A stretch of 64,000 nucleotides of DNA from Flavobacteriaceae bacterium (GTDB taxonomy: Bacteria > Bacteroidota > Bacteroidia > Flavobacteriales > Flavobacteriaceae): positions 93,658 to 157,657 of the forward strand of contig CANFHF010000004.1 in assembly GCA_947446635.1 (NCBI GenBank), given 5' to 3'. The translations under genes were made by a program, and so were the position numbers. This document shows, in pieces, positions 1 through 10,229 of the stretch (its first letter is position 1; every line of letters begins with the position of its first letter). The notes beneath the pieces were generated by a model. The model was given only the letters and a program-made list of their open reading frames with translations, did no database searches and was not told the origin of the DNA.

Positions 1-835
1 AAGCCACAAGAGTATATTCTTCGCCAAACATTTCGCCATCTTCACAAATAAAAGCCAAACGATCCACATCAGGATCAACAACAACACCCAAATGCGCTTT
101 TTCTTTGACTACTAATTCCGAAATATCAGTTAAATGTTCCTTTAATGGTTCTGGATTATGAGGAAAATGTCCGTTAGGTTCGCAATATAATTTTACGACT
201 TCAACGCCCATTAATTCCAATAATTTTGGAATAATAATTCCTCCTGAAGAATTCACACCATCAACAACTACTTTAAATTTAGCCGCTTTTACAGCTGCTA
301 TATCGACTAAAGACAAGTTCAACACTTCATCGATATGAATATCCATATAAGCATCATTTTCAACGATTTCGCCCAAACTATCCACATCCGAAAAATCAAA
401 TGCTTCGGCTTCGGCAATTTGAAGGATTTTTTCTCCTTCGATACCATTTAAGAATTCCCCTTTTTCGTTCAATAATTTCAAAGCATTCCATTGTTTTGGA
501 TTGTGGGAAGCGGTAAGGATAATTCCACCATCAGCTTTTTCTAAAGGAACGGCAATTTCAACTGTTGGTGTTGTCGAAAGGCCTAAATCGATCACATCAA
601 TTCCTAAACCAATTAATGTATTTACCACCAAATTATGAATCATTGGTCCTGAAATTCTAGCATCACGACCAACCACTACTTTTAGCTTTTGACTATTGAA
701 TCTTGACTCTTGGCTATTTTTCAACCAAGTTCCATAAGCCGAAGCAAATTTTACAGCATCAACCGGCGTAAGGTTATCTCCTACTGTTCCGCCAATAGTT
801 CCTCGAATTCCTGATATCGATTTTATTAAAGTCAT
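1..835 (-). CDS. glmM: Phosphoglucosamine mutase, N-terminal part (runs off left edge)
   Basis: This is the first 278 codons of a phosphohexomutase; the rest lies beyond the window edge. The family interconverts glucosamine-6-phosphate and glucosamine-1-phosphate on the way to UDP-GlcNAc for peptidoglycan. The catalytic phosphoserine loop TASHNP is visible, with Ser at residue 110. The metal-binding loop DPDVDR follows near residue 255. The start opens with MTLIKSISGIRGT, and the ISGIRGT stretch is characteristic of the family, so the ATG at 833-835 is secure. A TATATTTG promoter box lies 29-36 bases upstream. A general phosphoglucomutase/phosphomannomutase role cannot be excluded without the C-terminal sugar loop, but flavobacterial homologues are normally called GlmM. 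Confidence 0.88.
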   Translation of the reverse strand, partial: MTLIKSISGIRGTIGGTVGDNLTPVDAVKFASAYGTWLKNSQESRFNSQKLKVVVGRDARISGPMIHNLVVNTLIGLGIDVIDLGLSTTPTVEIAVPLEKADGGIILTASHNPKQWNALKLLNEKGEFLNGIEGEKILQIAEAEAFDFSDVDSLGEIVENDAYMDIHIDEVLNLSLVDIAAVKAAKFKVVVDGVNSSGGIIIPKLLELMGVEVVKLYCEPNGHFPHNPEPLKEHLTDISELVVKEKAHLGVVVDPDVDRLAFICEDGEMFGEEYTLVA

Positions 836-863
836 TTGGTTTTTGAGTATTGATTTAAGATTG

Positions 864-871
864 CAAATATA
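864..871 (-). promoter_or_regulatory. Promoter -7 box for glmM
   Basis: TATATTTG on the minus strand matches the Bacteroidetes -7 consensus TAnnTTTG exactly. It sits 28 bases upstream of the glmM start. No clear TTTG -33 box is visible. Confidence 0.5.
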
Positions 872-918
872 ATAAACAGTGGTTTATAAAAGTCATTTAA
901 AATTCATAGATTAGTCGG

Positions 919-1521
919 ATGAATTTTCTAGCCCACATCTACCTTTCTGGAGATAATGATTTGATAAAAATTGGCAATTTTATGGCCGATGGTATTCACG
1001 GAAAACATTTTAATCATTTTCCTGTAGATATTCAAAAAGGAATCCTTTTGCACCGAGCAATTGATACTTTCACTGATGCGCACCCTGTATTTCGACAAAG
1101 CACCAAGAGATTACATGCCAAGTACCACCATTATTCTGGCGTAATTGTAGATATCTTTTACGACCATTTTTTAGCAAAAAATTGGAGTACCTATTCTGAC
1201 GAAAGATTGGAAGATTATTCGGAACGCTTTTATCAATCTTTGAGAGATAATTATTCTATCTTAACCCCAAGAACACAAGGATTGATGCCTTATATGATCA
1301 ACCATAACTGGCTAGTGAGTTACCAAACTATCGAAGGTATCGGGGTGATTTTAGCGAAAATGGATACCCGTATGAAATACGAATCGAATATGCGATTTTC
1401 CATAACCGAATTGGAGTTGTTTTACTCTGAATTCGAAAATGAATTTACTGTTTTTTTTGAAGATTTAATTACTATTACAGTTGAAAAAAATCTGTTTTTA
1501 GCAACAAAAAACGATTATTAA
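919..1521 (+). CDS. ACP phosphodiesterase-like (AcpH/DUF479) protein
   Basis: A 200-residue protein of the acyl carrier protein phosphodiesterase family, which removes the 4'-phosphopantetheine group from holo-ACP in the characterised enterobacterial member. The family signature is clear: MNFLAH at the start, GNFMADG at 19-25, then HRAIDTFTDAH at 45-55, which carries the acidic and histidine residues of the HD-like metal site (H45, D49, D53, H55). The length matches the family (about 195 residues). It is divergent from glmM with 83 bases between them and is followed 41 bases later by a ClC gene. The in vivo role in Bacteroidetes is not established. Confidence 0.85.
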   Translation: MNFLAHIYLSGDNDLIKIGNFMADGIHGKHFNHFPVDIQKGILLHRAIDTFTDAHPVFRQSTKRLHAKYHHYSGVIVDIFYDHFLAKNWSTYSDERLEDYSERFYQSLRDNYSILTPRTQGLMPYMINHNWLVSYQTIEGIGVILAKMDTRMKYESNMRFSITELELFYSEFENEFTVFFEDLITITVEKNLFLATKNDY

Positions 1522-1562
1522 ACCCTAAATAATCTTAATTTAGCATTCTCTTAAAAAATTAA

Positions 1563-3347
1563 ATGTTCAAAAAATACATACACAAACTAGAGAATACCAT
1601 AGTATGGTCGCAAAGTAAGCTGACCAACAAACAGTTTATATTTCTCTCGAGCGTCCTAGTTGGGATTTCGGCTGCTTTTGCCGTAATTGTTTTAAAAACT
1701 TTTGCCCACTCGGTTTTTCAGTTTGCTACTTATATTAACGGGGTTTTAAAATTAAGTTTTATCAACAGTATTTTACCTATAATCGGTATTTTACTAACTG
1801 TTTTTGTGGTCAAAAAAGTTTTGGGCGGCACTATTGAAAGAGGGACTTCACAGATTTTGTATGCTGTTGCTAAAAAAGCAAGTATCATTCCTAAAAAGCA
1901 AATGTACGCCCAAATTGTAACGAGTTCACTCACGGTAGGACTTGGTGGTTCTGCGGGATTAGAAAGTCCTATTGTTATTACGGGTGCCGCTTTCGGCTCG
2001 AATTATGCCCAAAGATATCAATTACCCTACAAAGACAGAACGCTCCTAATAGGTTGTGGCGTAGCTGCCGGAATTGCAGCGGCTTTTAACGCACCTATAG
2101 CAGGAGTCTTGTTTGCTATTGAGGTACTGCTAGTCGATGTGAGTATTTCTGCTTTTACCCCTATTATGATTGCTGCCGCAACTGGCGCTTTGGTTTCGGT
2201 AATTGCTTTAGACGAAACGGTTTTATTATCCTTTAAACAACAACAAACCTTCAATTACCATAATATACCTTACTATATTATTCTTGGACTATTCACAGGA
2301 TTAATATCCGTTTACTATTCGAGGAATTTTCAAAGACTCGAACATCTTTTTGCTCGGCTTAAATTCTCTCCCTACAAAAAAGCCTTTTTTGGTGCTTCCA
2401 TATTAGCCATTCTTATTTTTATTTTTCCAACCCTTTTTGGAGAAGGTTATGAAAGCATCAAAACATTATCAGAGAATGATCCTGGACAGTTACTAGAAAA
2501 CACTCTCTTTAGTGGTTTTAGAAACAATGGTTGGGCGCTTCTATTATTTGTTGGATTAACGATGATGCTCAAAGTTTTTGCTACCGGAATCACTTTAGGA
2601 AGCGGCGGAAATGGAGGTAACTTTGCTCCCTCACTGTTCTTAGGATCCTATGTTGGCTTTTTCTTTTCCAAATTATTAAATTTAACGGGGTTTACTAAAT
2701 TACCTATCAGCAACTTTACTATGGTAGGAATGGCAGGAATTCTGAGCGGATTGTTTCACGCTCCGTTGACAGCTATTTTCCTTATTGCCGAAATAACGGG
2801 GGGTTACAACTTAATGATTCCACTTATGATCGTGGCCTCCATTAGTTTTGCCATTTCAAAACGCTTTGAAAAACACTCCTTAGACGTAAAAAGTTTAGCC
2901 AAAAAAGGACATGCTTTTACCAGTAATAAAGACACGAATATTCTTTCGACTTTAGAAACCAATACCATTATTCAAACCGATTACCTAACCGTTTCACCCG
3001 ATGAAAACCTAGAAAAATTAGTAGATTTGATTTCACATTCCAATCAAGTAATCTTTGCCGTAGTAGACAAAGAGAAACAATTGCTTGGCGTAGTCCATTT
3101 TAACGATATCCGAGAAATTATTTTCAACCAATATCGCGTAAAATTCACTTTGGTAAAAGAAATAATGACAACGCCAATCGATATTATTTACCCCACCGAT
3201 AGTATGGAAATTGTTATGAACAAATTCGAAAATTCAAAAGTTGCTTTTTTAGCAGTGATTAAAAACGGGAAATATTTCGGGTTTATATCCAAATCAATAG
3301 CGCTCGAAGCCTATCGAACCAAACTAAAATCGATGACGATAGAATAG
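1563..3347 (+). CDS. ClC-family chloride channel/antiporter with C-terminal CBS pair
   Basis: A 594-residue polytopic membrane protein of the voltage-gated chloride channel family. The second selectivity motif is present as GLESP at 132-136, and E134 corresponds to the gating glutamate, which fits a H+/Cl- antiporter. The third motif appears as GNFAPS near residue 352. The classical first motif GSGIP is not recognisable; the corresponding loop reads GGTIERGTSQI. After the last membrane segment (about residue 435) come two CBS repeats to residue 590, which in other members bind adenine nucleotides. Flavobacterial ClC proteins commonly have this layout. The ion specificity is not readable from sequence. 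Confidence 0.9.
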   Translation: MFKKYIHKLENTIVWSQSKLTNKQFIFLSSVLVGISAAFAVIVLKTFAHSVFQFATYINGVLKLSFINSILPIIGILLTVFVVKKVLGGTIERGTSQILYAVAKKASIIPKKQMYAQIVTSSLTVGLGGSAGLESPIVITGAAFGSNYAQRYQLPYKDRTLLIGCGVAAGIAAAFNAPIAGVLFAIEVLLVDVSISAFTPIMIAAATGALVSVIALDETVLLSFKQQQTFNYHNIPYYIILGLFTGLISVYYSRNFQRLEHLFARLKFSPYKKAFFGASILAILIFIFPTLFGEGYESIKTLSENDPGQLLENTLFSGFRNNGWALLLFVGLTMMLKVFATGITLGSGGNGGNFAPSLFLGSYVGFFFSKLLNLTGFTKLPISNFTMVGMAGILSGLFHAPLTAIFLIAEITGGYNLMIPLMIVASISFAISKRFEKHSLDVKSLAKKGHAFTSNKDTNILSTLETNTIIQTDYLTVSPDENLEKLVDLISHSNQVIFAVVDKEKQLLGVVHFNDIREIIFNQYRVKFTLVKEIMTTPIDIIYPTDSMEIVMNKFENSKVAFLAVIKNGKYFGFISKSIALEAYRTKLKSMTIE

Positions 3348-3426
3348 TTTATTATAAATGTCCACTTTGTAAAAATCTTTTAATTAGCCATTGGAAATGA
3401 TTAAAAAAAAAGATGTCGCGAAATGG

Positions 3427-3459
3427 CTTGTAAATTCTAAATATTATTTTTTATATTTG
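3427..3459 (+). promoter_or_regulatory. Promoter of the cheB-cheR fusion gene
   Basis: TTG at 3428-3430, a spacer of 21, then TATATTTG at 3452-3459: a full Bacteroidetes-type promoter. It implies a 5' UTR of about 75 bases before the ATG at 3540. Confidence 0.55.
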
Positions 3460-3539
3460 ATAGTCAATTCCTGCTAATTTTAAATTGTAGCAGACCGCAT
3501 ATTTATTGTTTTTAAATAGAGACATTAACAATCTGTCAA

Positions 3540-6140
3540 ATGAAACTCAAAAATGATTCGGCTTTACTACCCGCCGAAAATAAAACTTCAAATAGCTTCA
3601 AGAGCCTCGACTTTCCTATTGTAGGAATCGGAGCTTCAGCAGGAGGTTTAGAGGTATTGGAGCAGTTTTTTACACTAATGCCAGGAAAAACAGGGATGGC
3701 ATTTGTTATTATTCAACACCTGGACCCAAACCACAAAGACCTGATGCCGGAATTACTTCAAAGAGTAACTCCTATGAAGGTTCTTCAAGTCACGGATTGC
3801 CTTAAAATAAAACCAAACAGCATCTATATTATTCCGCCTAACAAAAATATGTCCTTGCTTAAAGGCTCCCTATATTTATTTGACCCTGCAGAAAAACACG
3901 GATTGCGTTTGCCTATTGACTATTTTTTTCGCTCCCTAGCTAATGACCAACAAGAAAAAAGCATTGGAATTATTCTTTCGGGAATGGGCTTTGATGGTAG
4001 TTTAGGTTTGAAAGCTATCAAAGACCAAAACGGAAGTGTTTTAGTACAAGATCCTGCAACGGCAAAATTCAATAGTATGCCACAAAGCGCTATCAAAACC
4101 ACGCTACCCGATATTATTGCTCCAGTAGAAGAATTACCTGCCAAACTAATTCATTTCCTTAAATTTAATTCCTCAATCAAAGTAGATTTAGAAATAAATC
4201 TTAAGAACAATGTCAATATCGATAAGATTATAATTCTGCTCCGCGAAAAAACTGATCATGATTTTCACTTGTATAAAAAAAGCACTTTATTTCGCCGAAT
4301 CGAAAGACGTAAAAATATTCACAACATCAATATACTTGCAAATTATGTTCGTTTTCTGGAAGAAAACCCAAAAGAGATCGAATTTCTTTTTAAAGAATTA
4401 CTAATAGGCGTTACCAACTTTTTTCGCGATACCGAAGTATGGGAAAAATTAAAAAAAGAAGTTTTGCCAGAATTAATCAAAAAATTGCCCGATGGCTATA
4501 TCATTCGAGCCTGGATTTCGGGTTGCTCAACTGGAGAAGAAGCGTATTCATTAGCAATTATATTTACAGAAGTTCTTGAAAAAATAATAAAAAAGAAAAA
4601 CATAAGCTTGCAAATATTTGCTACTGATCTTGATAATGAAGCTATAGAAAAAGCACGAAAAGGTGTTTTTTCTGAAAACATCGAAGCCGATGTCTCGACA
4701 GAACGCCTTTCCCGTTTTTTTAGTAAAGACCAAAAGGGTTATCACATCAATACTTCAATACGCGAAATGATAATCTTTGCAACACATAATGTCATTAAAG
4801 ACCCTCCATTTACCAAACTTGACATCCTTAGCTGCCGGAATATGTTGATTTACATGGAGCCAGAATTACAAAAAAAAATAATACTGCTTTTTAATTATAG
4901 CCTCAAAATTGGAGGAATTATGGTACTCGGATTGGCTGAAAATATTGGAGTCACTAACGAAGGTTTTGAAGTCAACGATTTTAAATTAAAAATTTTCAAA
5001 AAATCATCCCAAAATAGTGCTGGATTACTCAATTTTCCGAGTGCTTTTACAATAAATAATAAAATAAAAAAAACCACATTAACAACACCTCTAATGGAAG
5101 AAAATATAGAAGTCCTAGCCGATCAAATTTTGTTGCAACAATTTGCTCCTGCCAGTGTGATGACAAGTCAAAAAGGAGATATTATTTATATAACAGGTCG
5201 CACTGGTAAATATCTAGAGCCTACAGCAGGTAAGGCGAACTGGAATATTTTTGCCATGTTACATGGGGAGTTACGTAGGGAATTGCCTCTTGCTTTTCAA
5301 AAGGCATTAGAGAATTATAATCCAATAAAACTGAATAGAATAGCCTTAAATACCTCTAATCCTAAAAAGTATGTTGAAGTAATCCTTCAGCAAATAGAAA
5401 AGCCAGATGCATTGAAAGGCAAAATAATGATCGTTTTTAAAGACTTGCCTGACTCGATGGAATCCGAACAAGGAAATATAAAAACAGGCGAACGAATTTC
5501 AAACACGCAACAAAAAAAAATAGAAACAGAGCTTGTTCAACGTAATGAAGACATAAAAGACCTGCGGGAAGGAATGTTAATCTCACAAGAAGAGCTAAAA
5601 TCGACCAATGAGGAACTAAAATCCTCAAACGAAGAATTACAATCGACAAACGAGGAACTGACTACTTCCAAGGAAGAAATGCAAAGTCTAAACGAGGAGC
5701 TGCAAGCCATGAATGCCGAACTCCAAAGAAAAATGGGTGATTATGTACAGGCAAAAAACGATATGGAAAACCTGTACAACAGCTCTCAAATTGCCACACT
5801 TTTTTTAGACAAAAAATTGAACATTAGAAGGTTTACCGAAAAAATGACTGGAATTATTAAAATGCGTAATACCGATATTGGCAGACCTTTTACTGACTTA
5901 GTAAGTAATTTACATTATAAGGAGATAGAGAGTGACGTACAACAGGTTCTTAAAACCTTAATTCCTATAGAAAAATCCATAGACACTATTGACGGAAAGT
6001 TTTTTGATGTGAAAATTACGCCTTATAGAACGATCGATGACCGAATTGAAGGACTGGTACTAACTTTTATTAATGTAACAAAATTTAAAACCATGGAATT
6101 GGACCTAAAAAAAGCCAATGAAAAACTACAAAATAAGTAA
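3540..6140 (+). CDS. CheB-CheR fusion with coiled coil and PAS domain
   Basis: An 866-residue protein that fuses a CheB methylesterase domain (about 25-205) with a CheR methyltransferase domain (about 220-490), a heptad-rich coiled coil (about 655-735, repeats of the type STNEELKSSNEEL) and a PAS domain (about 750-860). CheB lacks its usual receiver but keeps the catalytic triad: S33 in GASAGG, H60 in QHLDPNH and D152 in GMGFDGS. CheR has the SAM motif GCSTGEEAYSLA at 328-339 and the SCRNMLIYM motif. No CheA, CheW or methyl-accepting receptor is encoded nearby. The next gene, 64 bases on, is a hybrid histidine kinase, so the pair probably forms one signalling unit. The methylation substrate is unknown. 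Confidence 0.9.
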   Translation: MKLKNDSALLPAENKTSNSFKSLDFPIVGIGASAGGLEVLEQFFTLMPGKTGMAFVIIQHLDPNHKDLMPELLQRVTPMKVLQVTDCLKIKPNSIYIIPPNKNMSLLKGSLYLFDPAEKHGLRLPIDYFFRSLANDQQEKSIGIILSGMGFDGSLGLKAIKDQNGSVLVQDPATAKFNSMPQSAIKTTLPDIIAPVEELPAKLIHFLKFNSSIKVDLEINLKNNVNIDKIIILLREKTDHDFHLYKKSTLFRRIERRKNIHNINILANYVRFLEENPKEIEFLFKELLIGVTNFFRDTEVWEKLKKEVLPELIKKLPDGYIIRAWISGCSTGEEAYSLAIIFTEVLEKIIKKKNISLQIFATDLDNEAIEKARKGVFSENIEADVSTERLSRFFSKDQKGYHINTSIREMIIFATHNVIKDPPFTKLDILSCRNMLIYMEPELQKKIILLFNYSLKIGGIMVLGLAENIGVTNEGFEVNDFKLKIFKKSSQNSAGLLNFPSAFTINNKIKKTTLTTPLMEENIEVLADQILLQQFAPASVMTSQKGDIIYITGRTGKYLEPTAGKANWNIFAMLHGELRRELPLAFQKALENYNPIKLNRIALNTSNPKKYVEVILQQIEKPDALKGKIMIVFKDLPDSMESEQGNIKTGERISNTQQKKIETELVQRNEDIKDLREGMLISQEELKSTNEELKSSNEELQSTNEELTTSKEEMQSLNEELQAMNAELQRKMGDYVQAKNDMENLYNSSQIATLFLDKKLNIRRFTEKMTGIIKMRNTDIGRPFTDLVSNLHYKEIESDVQQVLKTLIPIEKSIDTIDGKFFDVKITPYRTIDDRIEGLVLTFINVTKFKTMELDLKKANEKLQNK

Positions 6141-6204
6141 GAAAATATAATAGAAGTTATCTTATCAAGAAAGCAAAATTAATCGGACTTAGCGCTGTTA
6201 CATT

Positions 6205-9048
6205 ATGAAAAACGGTAATACCAATGTGGAATTTCAGGACCTAATTCGCGAAAAAGCGGAAGAGATGCTACTGAATAGACAGAATTTATCAACAGAGACG
6301 CCCTTATCTTATATAGAAACCCTTGAACTCATTCACGAACTTGATGTACACCAAATTGAGTTGGAAATGCAGAACACAGAGTTACTATTAGCAAAAGAAA
6401 AAGTAGAGGTTTCGAGTCAATTGTATAATGAATTATACGACTTTGCCCCTTCGGGCTATCTGAGCTTGAACCACATAGGTGAAATTATAGAATTAAACTT
6501 TAGTACAGCAGAACTTCTCGGTAAAGAACGTTCGAATTTGTTACATACTAGATTTGCACTTTTCGTTTCTGACGACACAAAACAAATATTTGCTGACTTT
6601 TTTGACAAACTAGTAACTAGCAAAATCAAAGCCTCCTGCGAAATAACCTTATCGATAAATAACCGGATAAGCTACGTTTATTTACATGGAATTTCATCCG
6701 AAAATGGAACGCGATGCCTAATTAACATCGATGACATTAGTTCACTCAAAATAACACAAAAAGAGCTTAAAAAATCAAAGTCTATTTTAGTGTCCGCCTT
6801 AGAAAGCCAGAAAGACATATTTCTGTATTCAATTGACACCAATTACAACTACCTCAATTTTAATAAATATTTTTCCGATAAAATGAAAAGTGCCTATGGT
6901 TCGGATACTCAAATAGGACTGAATATCTTGGAATGTATCACGTCAGAGCAATACGCTACAATTGCTAAGGAAAATTTTGATCGAGCATTAAAAGGGGAAT
7001 CGCATTCGACCATTAGCGAATTCGGGGGTTCTGATATAGAAAATAACATTTACGAAACCTTTTTTAACCCCATAATAGAAAGCGATAGGATTATTGGAGT
7101 CACAGGTTTGAGTCAAAATATAAGCAATCGTTTAAAAACAGAAATAGCACTGAAAGAAAGCGAAGAAAAATACCGCACTCTTTTTGAAGCAAACCGAGAC
7201 GCCATAATTATAAGTGAATTTGATCTAGAGGATCAATCATCTAAAATTTTGGTAACTAACAATGCTTCTAGCACTATTTCAAAATATACCAAAGAAGAGC
7301 TACTATCATTGTCTTTGAAAGATTTAGAAATAGGTTTTGATAAAGTAAGACAACAAAGAATTGATATTCTAAAGAATCAAGATAAAATAGATTTTGAAAC
7401 GATCGTTTTTAATAAAGAAAAAAAGAAAATAAATATTGAGGTAGAATCTTCATTAATAGACTATATGGGGAAACCTGCAGTAATGTCTATTGTTCGCGAT
7501 ATTAGTGAACGAAAAAGAATAGAAGATACGATTATAAAAGCAAATGGGAAAATAACAGCTATATTAAATGCCATTCCAGATTTACTATTTGAAATTGATG
7601 GTGATGGCCGTATATTTAATTTCCATTCCAAAAATGAAAAGTTCCTTTCCGTTTCTCCAGATAAATTCATTGGACAAACTATAAATGATGTTTTACCAGA
7701 AAATGCGGCAAATAGTATTTATAGCGCATTAGATGAGGCACAAGAAATGGGAATCTCTGAGACTCATGAATACTCGTTGGATTTAGTTGGGGGTAAATAT
7801 TGGTTTGAAATTGTTATATCAAAAATAAATACGATCAAAATTACTGAAAATCATTTTGTTGCAATTGCAAGAGATATATCTCGGCGCAAAAAAATGGAAA
7901 TAGAATTAATGATCGCTAAAGAAAAAGCAGAAGAGAATGAGCTACTGAAATCGACATTTCTTGCCAATATGAGTCATGAAATTCGAACCCCTATGAATGG
8001 CATTTTAGGTTTTACCGAATTGTTAAGGACACCAGGTGTGTCAAAAGATGATAAACAAAAATACCTCGAAATTATTGATGAAAGCGGAAAGCGAATGCTC
8101 AACATCATTAACGATATTGTTAATATATCAAAAATTGAATCAGGACAGCTGGAGCTATCAGTAGCAGAAACCAACATAAACGATTGGATTGAATTTATTT
8201 TTAATTTCTTCAAATTGGAAGCAGACCAAAAAGGAATTAATTTGTCCACTTCGAAGTCATTAAATTCAAATGATGCTTTTATTAATACAGACGTTGAAAA
8301 ACTATACGCCATTCTTACTAATCTTGTCAAAAATGCGCTAAAATTCACCGATGTAGGTTCTATAAAATTTGGTTATGTAAAAACGGGGGATTTTTTAGAA
8401 TTTTATGTGAAAGATACGGGATTGGGGATTTCCGAATCTCAAAAAAACATCATTTTTGATAGGTTCCGACAAGTCAATGAATCAACAACCAAAGAGCAAC
8501 AAGGTGCAGGATTGGGATTGTCGATTTCAAAAGGGTATGTTGAATTACTAGGGGGTGAAATTTGGGTGGAAAGTGATACCATAAATGGAAGTACCTTTTA
8601 TTTTACTATTCCGTTTATTCCAGTCCAGCAAGAGCAAAAAACAATTAAAAATAAAATTCCTTTAAAAAATTCAGAAGTTACCCCAATTAAAAACTTAAAA
8701 ATAGTAATTGTCGAAGACGATGAAATATCAAAACTATTGTTGACGATTGCCTTAAAAAAAGTAGCAAAAGAAATTATAGTAGTAAGTTCGGGAGCAGATG
8801 CTATAGCAACTTGCCGCAAGAATTCAGATATTGATCTGGTAATGATGGATATCAATATGCCTAAAATGGATGGTTATGAAGCTACCGAACAAATTAGAAG
8901 ATTCAATAAAAATATAGTCATTATTGCGCAAACGGCTAATGGCTTCAACATTGACAAAGATAAAGCCATGGCTTCGGGCTGTAATGATTATATTTCAAAA
9001 CCTATAAATAAGGTTGCCTTAATCGAGTTAATACAAAAGTATTTTTAG
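6205..9048 (+). CDS. PAS-containing hybrid histidine kinase with C-terminal receiver
   Basis: A 947-residue sensor kinase without obvious membrane segments. Several PAS-like domains occupy about 70-565. The HisKA box MSHEIRTPMNGI places the phosphorylated His at residue 591. The ATPase domain shows the N box NLVKNALKF and the G1 box DTGLGIS. A receiver domain fills 830-947, with acidic residues in VEDDE and the phospho-acceptor D882 in MMDINMPKMDG. There is no output domain, so phosphate must pass to another protein or regulate the kinase. It lies 64 bases after the CheB-CheR fusion in the same direction and is likely co-transcribed; PAS domains in both suggest sensing of redox state or a small ligand. 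Confidence 0.9.
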   Translation: MKNGNTNVEFQDLIREKAEEMLLNRQNLSTETPLSYIETLELIHELDVHQIELEMQNTELLLAKEKVEVSSQLYNELYDFAPSGYLSLNHIGEIIELNFSTAELLGKERSNLLHTRFALFVSDDTKQIFADFFDKLVTSKIKASCEITLSINNRISYVYLHGISSENGTRCLINIDDISSLKITQKELKKSKSILVSALESQKDIFLYSIDTNYNYLNFNKYFSDKMKSAYGSDTQIGLNILECITSEQYATIAKENFDRALKGESHSTISEFGGSDIENNIYETFFNPIIESDRIIGVTGLSQNISNRLKTEIALKESEEKYRTLFEANRDAIIISEFDLEDQSSKILVTNNASSTISKYTKEELLSLSLKDLEIGFDKVRQQRIDILKNQDKIDFETIVFNKEKKKINIEVESSLIDYMGKPAVMSIVRDISERKRIEDTIIKANGKITAILNAIPDLLFEIDGDGRIFNFHSKNEKFLSVSPDKFIGQTINDVLPENAANSIYSALDEAQEMGISETHEYSLDLVGGKYWFEIVISKINTIKITENHFVAIARDISRRKKMEIELMIAKEKAEENELLKSTFLANMSHEIRTPMNGILGFTELLRTPGVSKDDKQKYLEIIDESGKRMLNIINDIVNISKIESGQLELSVAETNINDWIEFIFNFFKLEADQKGINLSTSKSLNSNDAFINTDVEKLYAILTNLVKNALKFTDVGSIKFGYVKTGDFLEFYVKDTGLGISESQKNIIFDRFRQVNESTTKEQQGAGLGLSISKGYVELLGGEIWVESDTINGSTFYFTIPFIPVQQEQKTIKNKIPLKNSEVTPIKNLKIVIVEDDEISKLLLTIALKKVAKEIIVVSSGADAIATCRKNSDIDLVMMDINMPKMDGYEATEQIRRFNKNIVIIAQTANGFNIDKDKAMASGCNDYISKPINKVALIELIQKYF

Positions 9049-9147
9049 TCCTAAAAAACAATGCTATTTAGATAAAATGAACTTATAAAGAAGACTGCTA
9101 AGAATTAACATTCAATAAATAACAACCGTTGAAAATTCCGATTTATC

Positions 9148-10224
9148 ATGGCTAAAATTCTGAAATCACTAGCGCCCATTCCTAATAAAAAATATTCTTC
9201 TCTAGAAATTCTTCTTTACATACTATTGGTTCCTGTGTTGCTTTACTTTGGGAAAACACTTTTTATTCCATTAAGTTTTGCCATGCTCATTAGCTTTATT
9301 TTGTATCCAATATGCAAATGGATGGAAAAAAAAGGAATTAACAAGGCAGTTGCTATTGGCATTGCCATTTTTAGTGTTTCCGTTTTTTTTGGATTACTAC
9401 TTTATCTTCTATTCAATCAAGTAGTAGCGTTTTCGAATGAATGGGAAATTTTTAGGATAAAACTACTAGAAACAGCAACTCAATTAAGTGGTTTTCTTTC
9501 CGATCGATTTAACATAAGTGTCGAAAAACAAATGGTATTTCTCAAAAATGTAATCAGCAATTCAGGAACCCAGGCCATTTCATTACTTAAAATCAGCCTA
9601 TATTCCTTTTCTGAGTCTATTTTCTATCTTTTAATAATTCCTGTTTATTCCGTACTAATTCTCTACCATCGTCAGGCATTAGTGTATGTGCTTTATGCTG
9701 TTTTTCCTTCACATAGAAAAGAAACAATCTACGAAATCCTTGTCGAAACCATTCATGCCTATTATAATTTTATAAAGGGAATGTTGTTAGTGTATTTGAT
9801 TGTTGGGCTTTTAAATAGTATTGGACTTGCCATCATTGGCATCCCACACCCTTTTCTATTTGGGTTTATTGCTTCTATTCTCACATTTATCCCCTATGTG
9901 GGAATTATCATCTCTTCGCTTTTGCCAATCGCGGTATCCTGGATTACCTTTAATTCAATTTGGTACCCAATGGGTGTAATATTAGTTTTCAGTATTGTTC
10001 AGATTCTAGAAGCTTACATCATATTTCCTTTTGCAGTAGGAAATCGTTTAAAAATAAATACACTCGTTATCATTGTCATGATAATTGCCGGCGGGATAGT
10101 TTGGGGAGCAGCGGGAATGATTTTGTTTATTCCGTTTATTAGCATTGTAAAATTAATTTCCGATAGAACAGAGGGGTTAAAAACATTGTCAATGCTACTG
10201 AGTAATGGTAAGCTCAAAAAATAA
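9148..10224 (+). CDS. AI-2E family transporter (permease)
   Basis: A 358-residue membrane protein of the AI-2 exporter family (PF01594, the TqsA/PerM superfamily). It has a first pair of hydrophobic helices (about 23-60), another helix near 70-90, a soluble loop of roughly 55 residues, and a C-terminal cluster of membrane segments with the usual pattern including ILTFIPYVGIIISSLLP near 250-266. Transport of autoinducer-2 has been shown for few members; others move Na+ or are uncharacterised, so the substrate is open. It ends 5 bases before the convergent end of menC. Confidence 0.85.
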   Translation: MAKILKSLAPIPNKKYSSLEILLYILLVPVLLYFGKTLFIPLSFAMLISFILYPICKWMEKKGINKAVAIGIAIFSVSVFFGLLLYLLFNQVVAFSNEWEIFRIKLLETATQLSGFLSDRFNISVEKQMVFLKNVISNSGTQAISLLKISLYSFSESIFYLLIIPVYSVLILYHRQALVYVLYAVFPSHRKETIYEILVETIHAYYNFIKGMLLVYLIVGLLNSIGLAIIGIPHPFLFGFIASILTFIPYVGIIISSLLPIAVSWITFNSIWYPMGVILVFSIVQILEAYIIFPFAVGNRLKINTLVIIVMIIAGGIVWGAAGMILFIPFISIVKLISDRTEGLKTLSMLLSNGKLKK

Positions 10225-10229
10225 AAAAA

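Noticed and set aside
5577..5720. Tandem repeat in the CheB-CheR gene
   Set aside because: The near-repeats encode the heptad coiled coil (STNEEL units), which is normal for the family.
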